The notes below the pieces were generated by a model, which saw only the letters and a program-made list of their open reading frames with translations, was not told the DNA's origin and made no database searches. Of a stretch of 64,000 bases of DNA, positions 43,350 to 53,574 are shown one piece after another. A program made the position numbers and the translations under genes. How positions within the stretch are numbered: position 1 is the stretch's first letter; every line of letters begins with the position of its first letter. Origin of the DNA: Symbiodinium sp. CCMP2592 (lineage: Eukaryota > Sar > Dinophyceae > Suessiales > Symbiodiniaceae); contig CAJNDT010006135.1 in NCBI GenBank assembly GCA_905221615.1, forward strand, positions 1,293,501 to 1,357,500, in the 5' to 3' direction.

Positions 43350-43462
43350 GTAGAAGCCAGAAAGTTGGAGCATCATTATCCCCATGGCCTTAAGGTAAAG
43401 TATAAGGGGATCCTAGCACTAATCCTCCTAAAGCCATGTTCCAACTTTCTGGCTTCTACTAT
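43350..43462. repeat. Family F fold-back element
   Basis: GTAGAAGCCAGAAAGTTGGA and inverted TCCAACTTTCTGGCTTCTAC (right arm GTTCCAAC), flanked by TA on both sides. Confidence 0.9.
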
Positions 43463-43579
43463 ATATGTATACCCGGTAAGTATGGGAATGGGTTTATAAT
43501 CCGATTCTCGGGGCCGCATAATCTACAAACAGGAGTGCTATAATTAATGCAACCCAAGAAGCTTTAAATTGGGGCTATA

Positions 43580-43685
43580 TGGGAGTTCCCGAAAATTAGG
43601 GGTACCTTATTTGGGGGTCCTTATTATAAGGGTCCTATACTATTGAAAGTACTATATTAAGGTCCCCTATTTTCGGAAACTCCCA
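43580..43685. repeat. Family E fold-back element, copy in a duplicated segment
   Basis: TGGGAGTTCCCGAAAATTAG and inverted TATTTTCGGAAACTCCCA, flanked by TA. The 30 bp upstream (AATGCAACCCAAGAAGCTTT) also precede the E copy at 43218, so the two arose by duplication. Confidence 0.9.
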
Positions 43686-43732
43686 TATCTCTAGGCCGCA
43701 TAATCTACAACAGCACATATAGTGAATGCACA

Positions 43733-44525
43733 TGGAGCCTCGGGACCTGTGGTTTCACTAAAGGAGGCTGTATTGGCTTTAGGCAGACAATCTTTCGCAC
43801 ACAAGCAGCCGTGATGAACGCAGGCAATTGATTGCCATTGCCAATGAAACTGGCAGCACAGCTAATTGTGATTGCCACTCTGTAGCACGGTGTCATCGAG
43901 CCCCACAAGTTGGCGCACCGAGGCCCCGACTTTTCTACGTCCCAAAGTAAATCAAGAGTACTGTAACCGTAAACCACAGAAGCCTTTGTATGAGCTTACA
44001 TCGAAACCCTCCAGCCATGGACCCTTTTAGCCACAAAACTTTCCCACTGCAAACCCTGCCATGGGACCCTACGACCACCGAGGCAACTATGATACCCTAA
44101 ATGTTCTGACTCATGAGCATTTCAATTCTTGATCATATGACGATAGTCGCTTAGGATATATGTAGGGTTGGACAATGGGGCATTGGGCATTTATACCGAT
44201 GCCTGCGTTTTGTACAACATACAAGCGGTTGAAGGCTTATTAGTGGGATTATTGTAGGGTTTGTAACTCAACAGGTGGGCTGGGAAGTTGATAACATCTC
44301 CACTAGAAGGGCTCACCTACAGGATCAGTGCAGTTATGGCTTGAAGGGATCGTGAGTGTTTCTGGGGCGGTTACAGATTTTTTGGCAAAGCTTCAGTTGC
44401 ATGTGGAGCCTCGGGGCCTCTGCACAGAAGCAGCCCTAACGAATGTTGGCCATTGCCAATTTCTGAAACTGGCACAGCACTTGCGATTCGATGCCACTCC
44501 GTAGCACGGAACCATCCCACAAGCA
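43733..44525. repeat. Imperfect direct repeat of about 120-180 bp
   Basis: GGAGCCTCGGGACCTGTGG, CATTGCCAATGAAACTGGCA and TTGCCACTCTGTAGCACGG at 43735-43890 are echoed by GGAGCCTCGGGGCCTCTG, TTGCCAATTTCTGAAACTGG and GCCACTCCGTAGCACGG at 44405-44510. No gene assigned. Confidence 0.6.
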
Positions 44526-46037
44526 ATGCGTGAAGGCTAGACTAGCAGCTGTAAGCAAACCCATCAGCGAGATTTTAGCTCGCTGCCCAATTGCATGTTG
44601 CGCTAGCAGATGCACACAGCCAAGGATGGATGTTCCCCGTCATCCGTGCCATGGTCAGGCAAGCAAGACCCAATATAATACATCATGCATACACTAGCCT
44701 AGGCTTCCGCCGGTACGTATAGATTCTATAATCATAAGTTCGGGCAGGATGCTTTGAAATATCATCGCTAAGCGATCACATCTGTGTCTCAAGAAAATCT
44801 CTGGCGGCCATTGTGCAACTTTTGTACGTGGCCGCGCGGCTATAGGATTCATCGTGCTGGTTCGAGTAGTCCTTCGCATAGTCGAAGAAGGCGAACTGAG
44901 AAGGGGCAGGGAATGTATGTTGGTTATGATAACGTTTTATAGTGGTAAAGGTTGCGTTGGCGCAGGTTGGGGGTAGTTAGGCCTACACTGTTCAGCTCTG
45001 GCATTCGCGAGCGAATGGCTCCCACATTCAAGTAGGATCAGACCCTCCATCTGTATGTTGAAATCGTTCCCGGGATCTGGGCTCAATACACACGCTGCTC
45101 TCCACTTACAACGACCAACAACGGGATTTCAGCCTGTGCAACCGAAACAAGACGCTACCTTTCTCAGGCAGGCGGATTGAACAATAAGCGTCACATTGCC
45201 AACCGTAGCAAGACCGGTAGCCACATTCATTGAGCCGTAGTTTGAACCAAAAGGCGACTTAGGGTTTGGGGTAAAGGGACTGGTTAGGGGTTTATAAGGT
45301 TTAAACAGTTAAACCTGAAAGCAAAACCTGGTCATGCCTGGTTTGTCGAAAGAATAATTTCTGCAATATGAGGGCTTCATCGAATCATTGTCTCCACGTC
45401 CCTGTTCTAGAATTTCGGTTCAATCTGCGGTTGGGGTCGCGTTTGCACGAGATCTCGAACTCAAATCTGATGCTAGCTCAACGTCTACAGCTCAGGATTT
45501 GGGGCTAACAGTTCCAAATCAACATGAAAGCACTCACGTTTGCTGCACTTGGTGCATCAACTGTCACCGAATCGAAACATTGTTGGTTTTTCGAGTGGTG
45601 TTTACGGGCTCACGGTTCTTCGAGGTTTGGGGCAGCAGCGGATGCACACGAGAAGCCGTGACACAAAACACGTGGATTGCAAAAAGGATGCAACAGGCAG
45701 GAGCTGCTTCGCTTAATTTTTCGGCACACGACACCGTCTGGCAAGGTGCGAGGTGATCCGCATTCCACGTGCTGCAGACCGTGACCGCGATACAGCTTAG
45801 GCTTAAGGCTTAGGCGTTAAGCTTGGAGGCGGAGTGGTCGGGGCTTAGGGCGAACAGTTTATGATGTATCGATCATCGGTCGCCCCTGCACGTGATCACG
45901 AATGCCTGGTACACTGACTGCGCTTGCCTTGCCATGTCTGATCCACATGACATGAAGCTACCAAGAAAGGACGAACTGCAATCAAACGCCTTTAGCTTTT
46001 GATTAAAATCATGGCACGAACCGCCCAGCGATCGAAC
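44526..46037. other. No gene recognised
   Basis: Frames of 60-122 codons carry no motif and no repeat structure. A downstream flank of the gene at 46038. Confidence 0.35.
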
Positions 46038-46415
46038 TCACGGAGCTGCCGATGTAACCTCACGCATCTTCTGCACGAGGTTGGCCGAGATCCGCTGAGG
46101 AGCCACTTGCGAAATCTGGTCGAGGTCCTCGCAGGCATCCTTGGTCTTGGGCATGATGCGCTTCAGAACGCCTGAAGCTTGCTTCCTCGCTTTCAATGCC
46201 ACACAGCACCCAGGAGGGATCATCAGCACAAACTGCTCTTTCACGATGCCTCGCCACAGGAGCTTCACCAAGTCATTCGACTCGCCGGGCTTCAGCTCAC
46301 GCATCACATTCAGCATCCCTTCCACGCTGGTCGGCACTGGGCTTGTCGACTTGATAATGCTGGATGCCTGAGAAGTTGAGCCATACAATTTCAAATCTAA
46401 CCAGAAAGGAAACAG
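46038..46415 (-). CDS. Last exon of the Lys-rich coiled-coil protein gene
   Basis: Frame reads LKLYGSTSQASSIIKSTSPV, NVMRELKPGESNDLVKLLWR and IVKEQFVLMIPPGCCVALKA, ending TSAAP and stop. The IPPG block resembles the end of other dinoflagellate repeat-family proteins (from memory). It follows the ORF ending at 46481 on the same strand; the exact splice was not fixed. Confidence 0.5.
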   Translation of the reverse strand: MFPFWLDLKLYGSTSQASSIIKSTSPVPTSVEGMLNVMRELKPGESNDLVKLLWRGIVKEQFVLMIPPGCCVALKARKQASGVLKRIMPKTKDACEDLDQISQVAPQRISANLVQKMREVTSAAP

Positions 46416-46480
46416 GTCAGGAATCCAAAGGATCACAACCTCGGGCTTCGAGCCTCAACTCTGTTCACTAACAACTGCAT

Positions 46481-47959
46481 CTACAACCCTCGGTCCAAAT
46501 CGTAGGCACAAGAAACTAGAACTAGAGTAGGAAGTGGATCATGATGATCATGCCAGGGCACACGAACGATCATCACGTCGAGCTCGCCTTCATGCTGGTA
46601 CCGCAAGCTCCCCGTGATCTCGGGCTCCAGGAAGTAGTACACACAGTCTTCCAGGAACCCGTGGATGGTCGGGGTTGAGAAAGCCTCTTTGAGCGCATCG
46701 GGGATTTCACTGGACTCCAAGAACTTGGAGGCCTCGACTTCCTTCAGCATGTCGTCGAAGCTCTTCATGCAAGCTTCTGCACCCATGTTCCTGGCGATTG
46801 GTGCGGAAACACAACGCTGCTTGAGGCACAGCGGATGAGTGGGGAATGTCTCGCGCCACCTCGACAAAGTACTTCCCATCTGTTCGGACTCCCAATGCTC
46901 TTTGGGAGAGGCCACCTTGATAAGGAAGGGCTTGGTCCAGTCCGCCGCATTGAACGAGTCAATCTCCGGGATGGCCATCATCTCCTTCGCATCGATCGTG
47001 AAAGGCACCTGCCACGAGGCGAGCAAGGCGCTGCGCTTCACCTCCGCGACTTCCTGGGTGGCCTTCTCCTCATTCTGCTGCCGCTGGCGTTTTTTTTCCT
47101 GGGATTCGGTCTTCGCTGCATCTTGTTGTCGTCGTTTATGCTGCTTCTTCAAGTCCTTCACAGCCACGCCGATGGAAGACATGAGCTCGGAGGCCTGCTC
47201 CTTCTTTCTCTGGAGGCTTTGCACGATCTTCTCCAGATCATCTTTCGTGGTCTGGGCCTTGAGCTGATTCACCAGGGCCGCCATCTCGTTCAAGGGACAA
47301 AGCTGCTCTTTCACAGACACGAAGCAAAACTGGTTCATGCATTCCTGGATCTGCTGCCCGACCTTGTCCTGCTCGCTCTCGCCGATCTGCTCGGAGGTCA
47401 CCTCCAAGCCGTCAACCTGCATGGTTTGTCCTAGCCACAGATACCCGATCTTCATCCTCGTCTTGAGCTCGTCCACGAAATCGCCATCCTGGCTGCAGTC
47501 GCTGGCTTTGATGGAACTCGCACCTTCCTTGAGCTGATCGTCGAAGCGCTTCTGCAAGGTGTTGAGCTCGCGATTTTGAAGGGCGAAAGCTGTGTTGCGT
47601 AGGGAAGGCAAATCAAGCTTGGTTTTCTTGTTCGGCTTCTTCTCCTCGTCCTTGTCCTTGTCCTTGTCCTTGTCCTTCTCCTTCTCCTTCTCCTTCTCCT
47701 TGTCCTTCTTCGGGTCCTTGGGCCCGGATGGCGGCACGCTCGTGACGTCGTCGTCAGGCACCTCCAACGCCTTTGACAAGAACTCGTTGATATCCGCACC
47801 GCTGGCACTGTCTGGCACAGACCACATGTCGCTCATCTTCCGCTCAAAGCTGCTGCTCTGCCCCAGCACGGGCCCATTGATCTTCTGAAGCATGCCCTCA
47901 CGGAACTCATCCACCTCCTCGTGCTTTCGCTTTGCAGCCTTACCTTGGCCATCAAACAA
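46481..47959 (-). CDS. Lys/Glu/Asp-rich coiled-coil protein, main exon
   Basis: The 492-codon frame has KRKHEEVDEFREGMLQKI near the start, a KDKEKEKEKEKDKDKDKDKD run (about 85-105), NKKTKLDLPS, heptad-like helices (about 125-150, 225-310) with a basic end KKQHKRRQQD ... EKKRQRQQNEEK, and a folded-looking C-terminal part (WRETFPTHPLCLKQRC, LEDCVYYFLEPEITGS, ELDVMIVRVPWHD). The first codon called is TTG, so this is an exon opened by an upstream acceptor, not a start. It continues the exon at 48194 and leads to 46415-46038. The basic and coiled-coil parts suggest a nuclear, nucleic-acid-associated or self-associating role (inference). Family recognised from memory as multicopy in dinoflagellates. 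Confidence 0.65.
   Translation of the reverse strand: MFDGQGKAAKRKHEEVDEFREGMLQKINGPVLGQSSSFERKMSDMWSVPDSASGADINEFLSKALEVPDDDVTSVPPSGPKDPKKDKEKEKEKEKDKDKDKDKDEEKKPNKKTKLDLPSLRNTAFALQNRELNTLQKRFDDQLKEGASSIKASDCSQDGDFVDELKTRMKIGYLWLGQTMQVDGLEVTSEQIGESEQDKVGQQIQECMNQFCFVSVKEQLCPLNEMAALVNQLKAQTTKDDLEKIVQSLQRKKEQASELMSSIGVAVKDLKKQHKRRQQDAAKTESQEKKRQRQQNEEKATQEVAEVKRSALLASWQVPFTIDAKEMMAIPEIDSFNAADWTKPFLIKVASPKEHWESEQMGSTLSRWRETFPTHPLCLKQRCVSAPIARNMGAEACMKSFDDMLKEVEASKFLESSEIPDALKEAFSTPTIHGFLEDCVYYFLEPEITGSLRYQHEGELDVMIVRVPWHDHHDPLPTLVLVSCAYDLDRGL
47642..47706 (-). repeat. Coding (CTCCTT/GTCCTT)n hexanucleotide repeat
   Basis: TCCTTGTCCTTGTCCTTG then TCCTTCTCCTTCTCC on the plus strand, read as (KD)n and (KE)n in the minus-strand protein. 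The plus-strand 98-codon frame over it is a shadow. Confidence 0.9.
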
Positions 47960-48009
47960 TCATTGTGCAAAAAGCATCTCAAACAACCAGGAAGAACACT
48001 GCAACCACT

Positions 48010-48194
48010 CGTGGTTCGACCAAGCTGCTGCTCTGGGCAACGTGGCGGTCCACGTAGTGGCTCGTCTTCTCTTGTAGGACATCTTTGCCGAGGAGCCACG
48101 AAGGAATCGCCAGTCGAAGACGACTGGCAGGAGGGCCGCCCTCGTCACGCTCGGTGTCTGGGTTCGCCCTGAGCGCCTCCCACTGCTGGTGAGC
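48010..48194 (-). CDS. Second exon of the same gene
   Basis: Begins after the acceptor CCTGCCCGCAG with AHQQWEALRANPDTERDEGG, then PPASRLRLAIPSWLLGKDVL and QEKTSHYVDRHVAQSSS. Joined to the first exon in phase 0. The downstream boundary lies near 48010. Confidence 0.65.
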
Positions 48195-48314
48195 CTGCGG
48201 GCAGGGACTACGGCATGCAAAAGCATCACGCCACACTGCAAAGTCTTGCAGCACAAAGGTACGGGCTGGACGCTGATCAAAACTTGGCCTGAGACTGCAC
48301 ACTGTGTGCGATAC
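48195..48314 (-). other. GT-AG intron of 120 nt
   Basis: Donor TGG-GTATCG and acceptor CCGCAG-GCT. Removing it joins WTAQKAGW to AHQQWEALRANPDT in phase 0, a continuous helical repeat pattern. Confidence 0.75.
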
Positions 48315-48710
48315 CCAACCCGCCTTCTGGGCCGTCCATCCCCGCTTGTGCGCCATCTTGTGCTGAAACAGCTCCCAGTCGAGCAAGGGGTTGCCTTTCA
48401 ATCGGCTGGCCTCGTCCCTGACACCCTCTGTCTTCACATAGGTCGTGAGGTCCAGGGTGCCACGGTTTTTGCCCTTCTCCTTGGAGTCCGGGAACTTGGC
48501 ACTGAAGTCCAGCAGCACCTGGGCCTGCAAGCTTTCATCACCATCTGGACCGAAGATCTTCTGGAATGCTTGGAACTGCTCGTCGTTCTCTTCCCACTCC
48601 TTCGCCTCTGCAGCCTTGTCCTTGCCTTTGGGCCGATCCTTCGTGACCCGCCGGTAGATGGATTCGTAGGACCGTTTCTCTCGGCCGCAATACACTGATT
48701 GGCTCGCCAC
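48315..48710 (-). CDS. First recognised exon of the Lys-rich gene
   Basis: VASQSVYCGREKRSYESIYR then RVTKDRPKGKDKAAEAKEWE, FQKIFGPDGDESLQAQVLLD and DWELFQHKMAHKRGWTAQKA. The first codon is GTG, so the true start or a further exon lies upstream; the W-rich helical end resembles a family seen many times in dinoflagellates (from memory). No catalytic motif. Confidence 0.55.
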
Positions 48711-49330
48711 AAATCTTGCACAATCTGCTGGCCGAGGAGTTGCTGCAATTGCTGCCGGTGCTCAAGCGCCCCCTTCTACCTCGGGGAGCTTCCTGGGCGG
48801 CATGCGCGGGACACAAGCCAGCCTCTCCTCGTTCGGCATGTGCCGGACAGAAGCTACCCAGAGCCGCCGTGACCTCAAACATCACTCGATTGGGAGTCGG
48901 GAGGCCAAGGTGGCTAGCAAAAGCAGCTGTGCTGCTCGACAAGACAAACTGCATGTCAGGTAGCAGCTTAATGTAGCATGCCTGCTCACACTTCACAACA
49001 AGAACTACAGATGCCATCTGCACGGTCGACTCTGCTGCTGTGCATCCACACTCTAAGCTTGCACTGATTGCACTGACACTTCTTCGAAACTCTCGATCTG
49101 CGCAGTCAAAACTCGCGAAGGCCAGCAGTGTGCTGGCACATGTACAACCAACCTTTGCGGATCTGCTTCTGATCTCTGCAAGAGTCGCCGGCCAAAAATG
49201 GAAGGAAAGAGGCAGACAGAAATGAACCAAAGTAGCGAACCTGTTCGGGAATCAAGGATGTGTGCTACGTGGCATGTGGAAACTCGGGGTACTCAGCCAG
49301 CGAACTCTGCAACACACTCAGTCACCAAGA
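48711..49330. other. Spacer between the Lys-rich gene and the methyltransferase
   Basis: A 230-codon minus frame crosses it but is Ala/Ser/Cys-rich and lacks motifs; it may hold a 5' exon or untranslated sequence. Confidence 0.35.
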
Positions 49331-50797
49331 CTACGAGGCCATGCCCTCATCGCCATCACCCACCAAGCCCATCTCCATGTACTCGAAGGATCGCTTTCTA
49401 CCTGCTGCCCGTGGACGCACATCTACATCTTTTCGCACCAAATTGCCGAAGACGAAAAGGTGCCACGCAGCCATCGCCGCCAAGTGCATTCCGTTGCCAC
49501 AGAGCAGCAACCGGCGAGGAGCAGGAAGCTCCTTCGTGTCTGAGGCCAACTTGTAGCTCGGACTCATGCCTTGCGAAAACTCTATGGTGTCCGCAGTGAA
49601 GAAGCTGTTCTTGGAGAACGAAAACAGCTGTGTGTTTTTGAGGATCGTGGGCAGCAAGCAGTAGCTGACACGCTGTCTTTGTATACTCTGACTCAGGTCC
49701 ACGATGCAAGTCACGCCAGGGTCCTTGTCCTTGGCCTTGTCGTAGAGGTCTTGGTAGTGGTCGAAGTTCTTTTTCTGGAACGGCGCCAACAGATTCTTCA
49801 CCGGCGCCGTCATCACCTGCTCATCGTTCAGATACAAGCCTCGCAGCTTGGCCATGCTTTTTCGAATTTCAAGTTCTTGGCCGGGTGGCTGCATCTCGAC
49901 AAAGTAGTCGCCACTCCCCACCGTTTCTTTGCCGAAGATCTTCAACAACGCGCTCGTCATGTCAGCAGCGGGATTTCCAGCCCACACGAACTTGTCGGCA
50001 CGGAACGCCGTCATCAGCTTTCGCCTGCGGCGGCATGCCCAGCCCAAGTCCTCAGGCCCAAAGGTAGCCACCTTGATCACATAGAGGTCGCCCAAGTGCT
50101 TGGCCAACTCGTCTTCTGGGAACAACGGACTGTTCTCCAGGGTCACCACATCGTACTTGTTGGCACGGACTTCGTTGATCCACAAGTAGAAGGACTCTGT
50201 GTGGGGCGAAGCCAGCTTCCCTCGTGCCCCAGCTTGTGACCAGGGTGTACACATCGACCCTGCCACAAGAAGACTCAGCTCCTTGCAACCTGTCATGTGT
50301 GGCCGACACTGCTGACCTTCATGCTCCGGCTTGAGGCAGCTCATCTTAGCGGCATCCGAGAAGCACCGAGCGAGGTTCTTATTCAAGAAGGTGTTCTGCT
50401 TTGCATAGGCCTTGGCCTTAGCCTCATCTGGACTCTTTGGGTCCGGACGCATCTCTTTCAGCCTCTTGGCAAGCTTGTCTGGCACTCGCGAAAGCAGCTC
50501 GCCGAACACATGTTCTGGGGGATCTTCTGCATCCAGGCACAGGTTGATGCAGTGCCGGTCGATGTCGCACGCACGCCACCACTTCAAGCCCTGCTCTGGC
50601 AGCGAGCATGACAGCTCGGCAGCGAGCCCTTGCCACATCATGTTGAGAGCACTTTCGGCTCCCCGCTTTCCGGAAAAGTCCGAGTGGCCGATGATGCCGG
50701 CGGCCACCAAACGCTCAAACCTGTAGACCATGTTGCGATCCCTGCCGAAGTCGCCGGCAAGCACCCGCGGCCACTCACGATAGAACTCAGTCGTCAT
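49331..50797 (-). CDS. C5-cytosine DNA methyltransferase (dinoflagellate type)
   Basis: The 488-codon frame from ATG 50797 contains the C5-MTase motifs in order: I, SDFSGKRGAESALNMM (about 39-54); II, ACDIDRHC (about 76-83); IV, AGSMCTPWSQAGARGK with the candidate catalytic Cys C183; VI, VVTLENSPLF (E221, N222); VIII, LGWACRRRRKLMTAF (about 251-265); X, LCGNGMHLAAMAA (about 432-444). Such enzymes transfer a methyl group from S-adenosylmethionine to cytosine C5 in DNA. Unusual points: motif IV has MC instead of PC, and about 100 residues with many charged residues separate motif II and IV. No reader domain or BAH domain is seen. The frame has no intron. Cytosine methyltransferases carried by retrotransposons have been reported in Symbiodinium (from memory); whether this one is part of an element is open. 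An in-frame TAA lies shortly upstream of the ATG. Confidence 0.85.
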   Translation of the reverse strand: MTTEFYREWPRVLAGDFGRDRNMVYRFERLVAAGIIGHSDFSGKRGAESALNMMWQGLAAELSCSLPEQGLKWWRACDIDRHCINLCLDAEDPPEHVFGELLSRVPDKLAKRLKEMRPDPKSPDEAKAKAYAKQNTFLNKNLARCFSDAAKMSCLKPEHEGQQCRPHMTGCKELSLLVAGSMCTPWSQAGARGKLASPHTESFYLWINEVRANKYDVVTLENSPLFPEDELAKHLGDLYVIKVATFGPEDLGWACRRRRKLMTAFRADKFVWAGNPAADMTSALLKIFGKETVGSGDYFVEMQPPGQELEIRKSMAKLRGLYLNDEQVMTAPVKNLLAPFQKKNFDHYQDLYDKAKDKDPGVTCIVDLSQSIQRQRVSYCLLPTILKNTQLFSFSKNSFFTADTIEFSQGMSPSYKLASDTKELPAPRRLLLCGNGMHLAAMAAWHLFVFGNLVRKDVDVRPRAAGRKRSFEYMEMGLVGDGDEGMAS

Positions 50798-51027
50798 TTC
50801 CCGATGCTGTGCTGCTAAATTGGTTACTTAAACTCATATGACCACTGCTGCACATCAGCTAGCGACCTGTCAAATCTGGCACACAGTACTGCGCAGTCTT
50901 GCTATACCCTTGCACACACTGGATGCACTGGAAGACACACCGACACAACACTTCAATTGCTTCTCTGTCGTCGGAACTGACCGGCCAGAATCACTTTCGA
51001 GCATGCCAAACCTTTTCGCTTTTGCTG

Positions 51028-51080
51028 CTCGCTCTCTCTCGCTCTCTCTCTCGCTCACTCTCTCTCTGACCCTCTCTGTA
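51028..51080. repeat. CT-rich microsatellite
   Basis: GCTCGCTCTCTCTCGCTCTC-type repeat downstream of the CTCTGTATCGG region. Confidence 0.85.
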
Positions 51081-51093
51081 TCGGCCTGTTTTG

Positions 51094-51172
51094 GTCCTCC
51101 TTTAATTACAAAAAGGTAGACTTCTACTTGAAATCTACCCTTTCCTAATTAACGGAGGATCAAAACTGGCTT
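51094..51172. repeat. Small fold-back element
   Basis: GTTTTGGTCCTCCTTTAATT pairs with inverted AATTAACGGAGGATCAAAAC; the inner AAGGTAGA / TCTACCCTT also pairs. Confidence 0.8.
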
Positions 51173-51571
51173 CTGGAGCATAGTGCTTGGTGGGGGGAAT
51201 CGGCTCTCTGTCCCTCTCTCTGCTGCCATGGCCACATCAGCATAAAACTGTATCAGCAACACCCGCCAAGCTGTTGGGTCTCTATGACTTGCTACTCAGT
51301 AGAAGAAGAGTCTTGGGCCTCTACGATTTGCTATCACCAGGAAGCCTAGGTTTGCGGAGTTTATACAAGCCTAGCCCGAGTCATGATACCCATCAACTAT
51401 CATACGGTTCAGTGTCCACGCTGAGCCTTCCAAAGGTCGTGCTTGCACGAGTTGGACATCCTTGTGGAGTAATCTCCTAGTTGCACCATACGCAAAGCAA
51501 GGAGCTCTTTGATCGTCTAACGTAGCAGAAGTTAGGTGGGGCAAGCCTAGGATAGATTAGGAACCATGCTT

Positions 51572-51697
51572 GGAGGATCATGGGACTTCGTCACTAAGGT
51601 TATAAGTTCTTTAGTTGGGGTTACAAGTTACAAGCACTTACAATTAATTATACTTACCTCACTTATCGCTGTAATTACTAAAGTCCCAAGATCCTCT
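51572..51697. repeat. Fold-back element, possible left end of the 53.6-58.8 kb unit
   Basis: GGAGGATCATGGGACTTCGT pairs with inverted ACTAAAGTCCCAAGATCCTC. The outer 23 bp are the inverted complement (one mismatch) of 59185-59207. Confidence 0.75.
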
Positions 51698-52541
51698 GAC
51701 TAGGCGATTATTGTGGAAAAAACATGTCAATAGAAGAGCGGCTGTTGACACATTGTACCGTAGGTTTGGTTGCGGGCCGGACACGTTCTGCTAGATGCGA
51801 AGCTACAACATGGCTGTGCATGGGTATCTTATGTTAGTTTGGGAAACGGGATCGTACTGGCGGGGCTACCAATCCCCTGAGAAATCATCAGACGCTTGTC
51901 GCCTCTTGCATGTTACTACTTACTACCTACGGACGGCTTGCTAACTGTGCTTGACAACAACTTGGCAAAACTACAGATTCTACAGATTACCTGATTACCT
52001 ATCCTGCTCACAGACCAAGGTGGCCAAAGCTTCACCGATTGGCACAGCACTGTTAGAAGCTGCAAGAGTGTTTTCAATCCCTCCGAACCGCACAAGTGAA
52101 GCCACTCTATGCCGCTGCTGCGAAGTTGTAGATTTTCGAAGATCTCCTGTCAGCAAATTACTTCCAGGGCTCGTAGGCTTGTTTGGGTGAAGGCTTTTGG
52201 GGCCGTCTGGTTTTGTGACTCTTGTGGACCCAGACTCAGACACACAAACTGCAATGGACCACGCAATCACAGAGGAGCAACTGTAGTTTGTCGTCTGGGC
52301 TCCAAAATTATTCCAAGCATCGGCTACAACAAAGGCAGCCAGATCATTATCTTGTCTGTGATTCTTTGGACACCCATTCTCCTTCCGCTTCTTGGCGATG
52401 CCGGGAGCGCAGATTTCAGACTTCCTGGGCAAATTGGACGAAACTGTGACAAAACGTGCCCCAGATAAGAGGGTTCAGCTGAAAATCGCGAGATAAGGAC
52501 CTAACTCTCAAACTTGTCCAACCAATTCCCTGGCAAACCCA
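51698..52541. other. No gene recognised
   Basis: Several frames of 70-145 codons overlap on both strands without motifs. Lies between the left hairpin and the decamer repeat. Confidence 0.35.
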
Positions 52542-52544
52542 GGA

Positions 52545-52716
52545 CAGAACCGAGGAGAAGAGAACCGAGGAGAACCGAGGAGAACCGAGGGGAGAACCGA
52601 GGAGAACCGAGGAGAACCGAGGAGAACCGAGGAGAACCGAGGAGAGAACCGAGGAGAACCGAGGAGAACCGAGGAGAACCGAGGAGAACCGAGGAGAACC
52701 GAGGAGAACCGAGCAG
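52545..52716. repeat. Decamer repeat GAGGAGAACC
   Basis: About 17 copies in tandem with two GGGGAGAACC / GAGAGAACC variants. Both strands are open (GEPRRTEEN..., LGSPRFSSVL...), which is a property of the repeat and not evidence of a gene. Confidence 0.95.
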
Positions 52717-53574
52717 CACCAGGAGCAGGAAAAGGGGCTCGATGGGCTCAAAATCTGGCTTCTGTGAGGCTGAAAGCTGAAATCACCCCTGCATGGCTCT
52801 AAATTGCTCTCGGGCGACGAATTTGGCCAAGTGGCCACACAGGCAAGGAAAACGAAGGAAAGCGAGGAGTGCGTGCCCCCGCAGAAGCAAGTCTCCTTCA
52901 CACGTGCCAAGGTCCGTGAAGTGGAGGGTTTTTGGTTTGGGGGTAAGGGCTCGGTGTTAGAGGGCACGGGTGGCTTTACAACTTTAGGGTCACTACAGCC
53001 ATTACAACTTCGCTTTTTTACAACACTGTGAACATAGTTTGCTGAGCAGTTGAAGGACCTGAACAGCCTAAACAATCGCTTCCAGTAGACAACGGGATTT
53101 CTAGAACCATTGCTGGGGAAGCCACAGATACAATTCCTAAGGTAATCTGGCATTTTTGAAAGATTTGAAAGACGGGGCTATGTCGCTGCTGGACGCATTT
53201 GCAACTTTCTGCAATTGTCGAAATACCACCCAGGAAACCAACCCTGCTAACCCAGGATCCTCAGGGTCAGACAAAACAAGTCAAAGGAAGCTGCTCCTGT
53301 GCACTCATCACAGCTGCATCGGTGGAACTGTCAGCTGGCCTGCCAAGCTGGATTGATAGCATGTTCTGCTACCAAACAACGGATCACCGCACTGGTTGGG
53401 TTGCACAGTATTTCACCCTACTCTGCTTAAAAGGACACAGTTCGCTTGACATGTGACACAGTCGCATACCAGAATTGAGCTTTGAACTTTCCAAAACTAC
53501 CGCTGCAGATTCAAGCAGCATCTGCAACGCCCGCCTCGGGAAAACAGCAGGGATGCCGCTTGCAGTTGTCATGC
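52717..53574. other. 3' flank of the 1750-codon ORF, no gene recognised
   Basis: Unique sequence; short frames without motifs. Confidence 0.35.

Noticed and set aside
46835-47434. 199-codon plus-strand frame, Leu/His-rich
   Set aside because: Antisense shadow of the Lys-rich coiled-coil exon.
52514-52780. Frames of 70-90 codons rich in GEPRRTEEN on plus and LLGSPRFSSV on minus strand
   Set aside because: Produced by the GAGGAGAACC decamer; both strands are open with no other coding sign.
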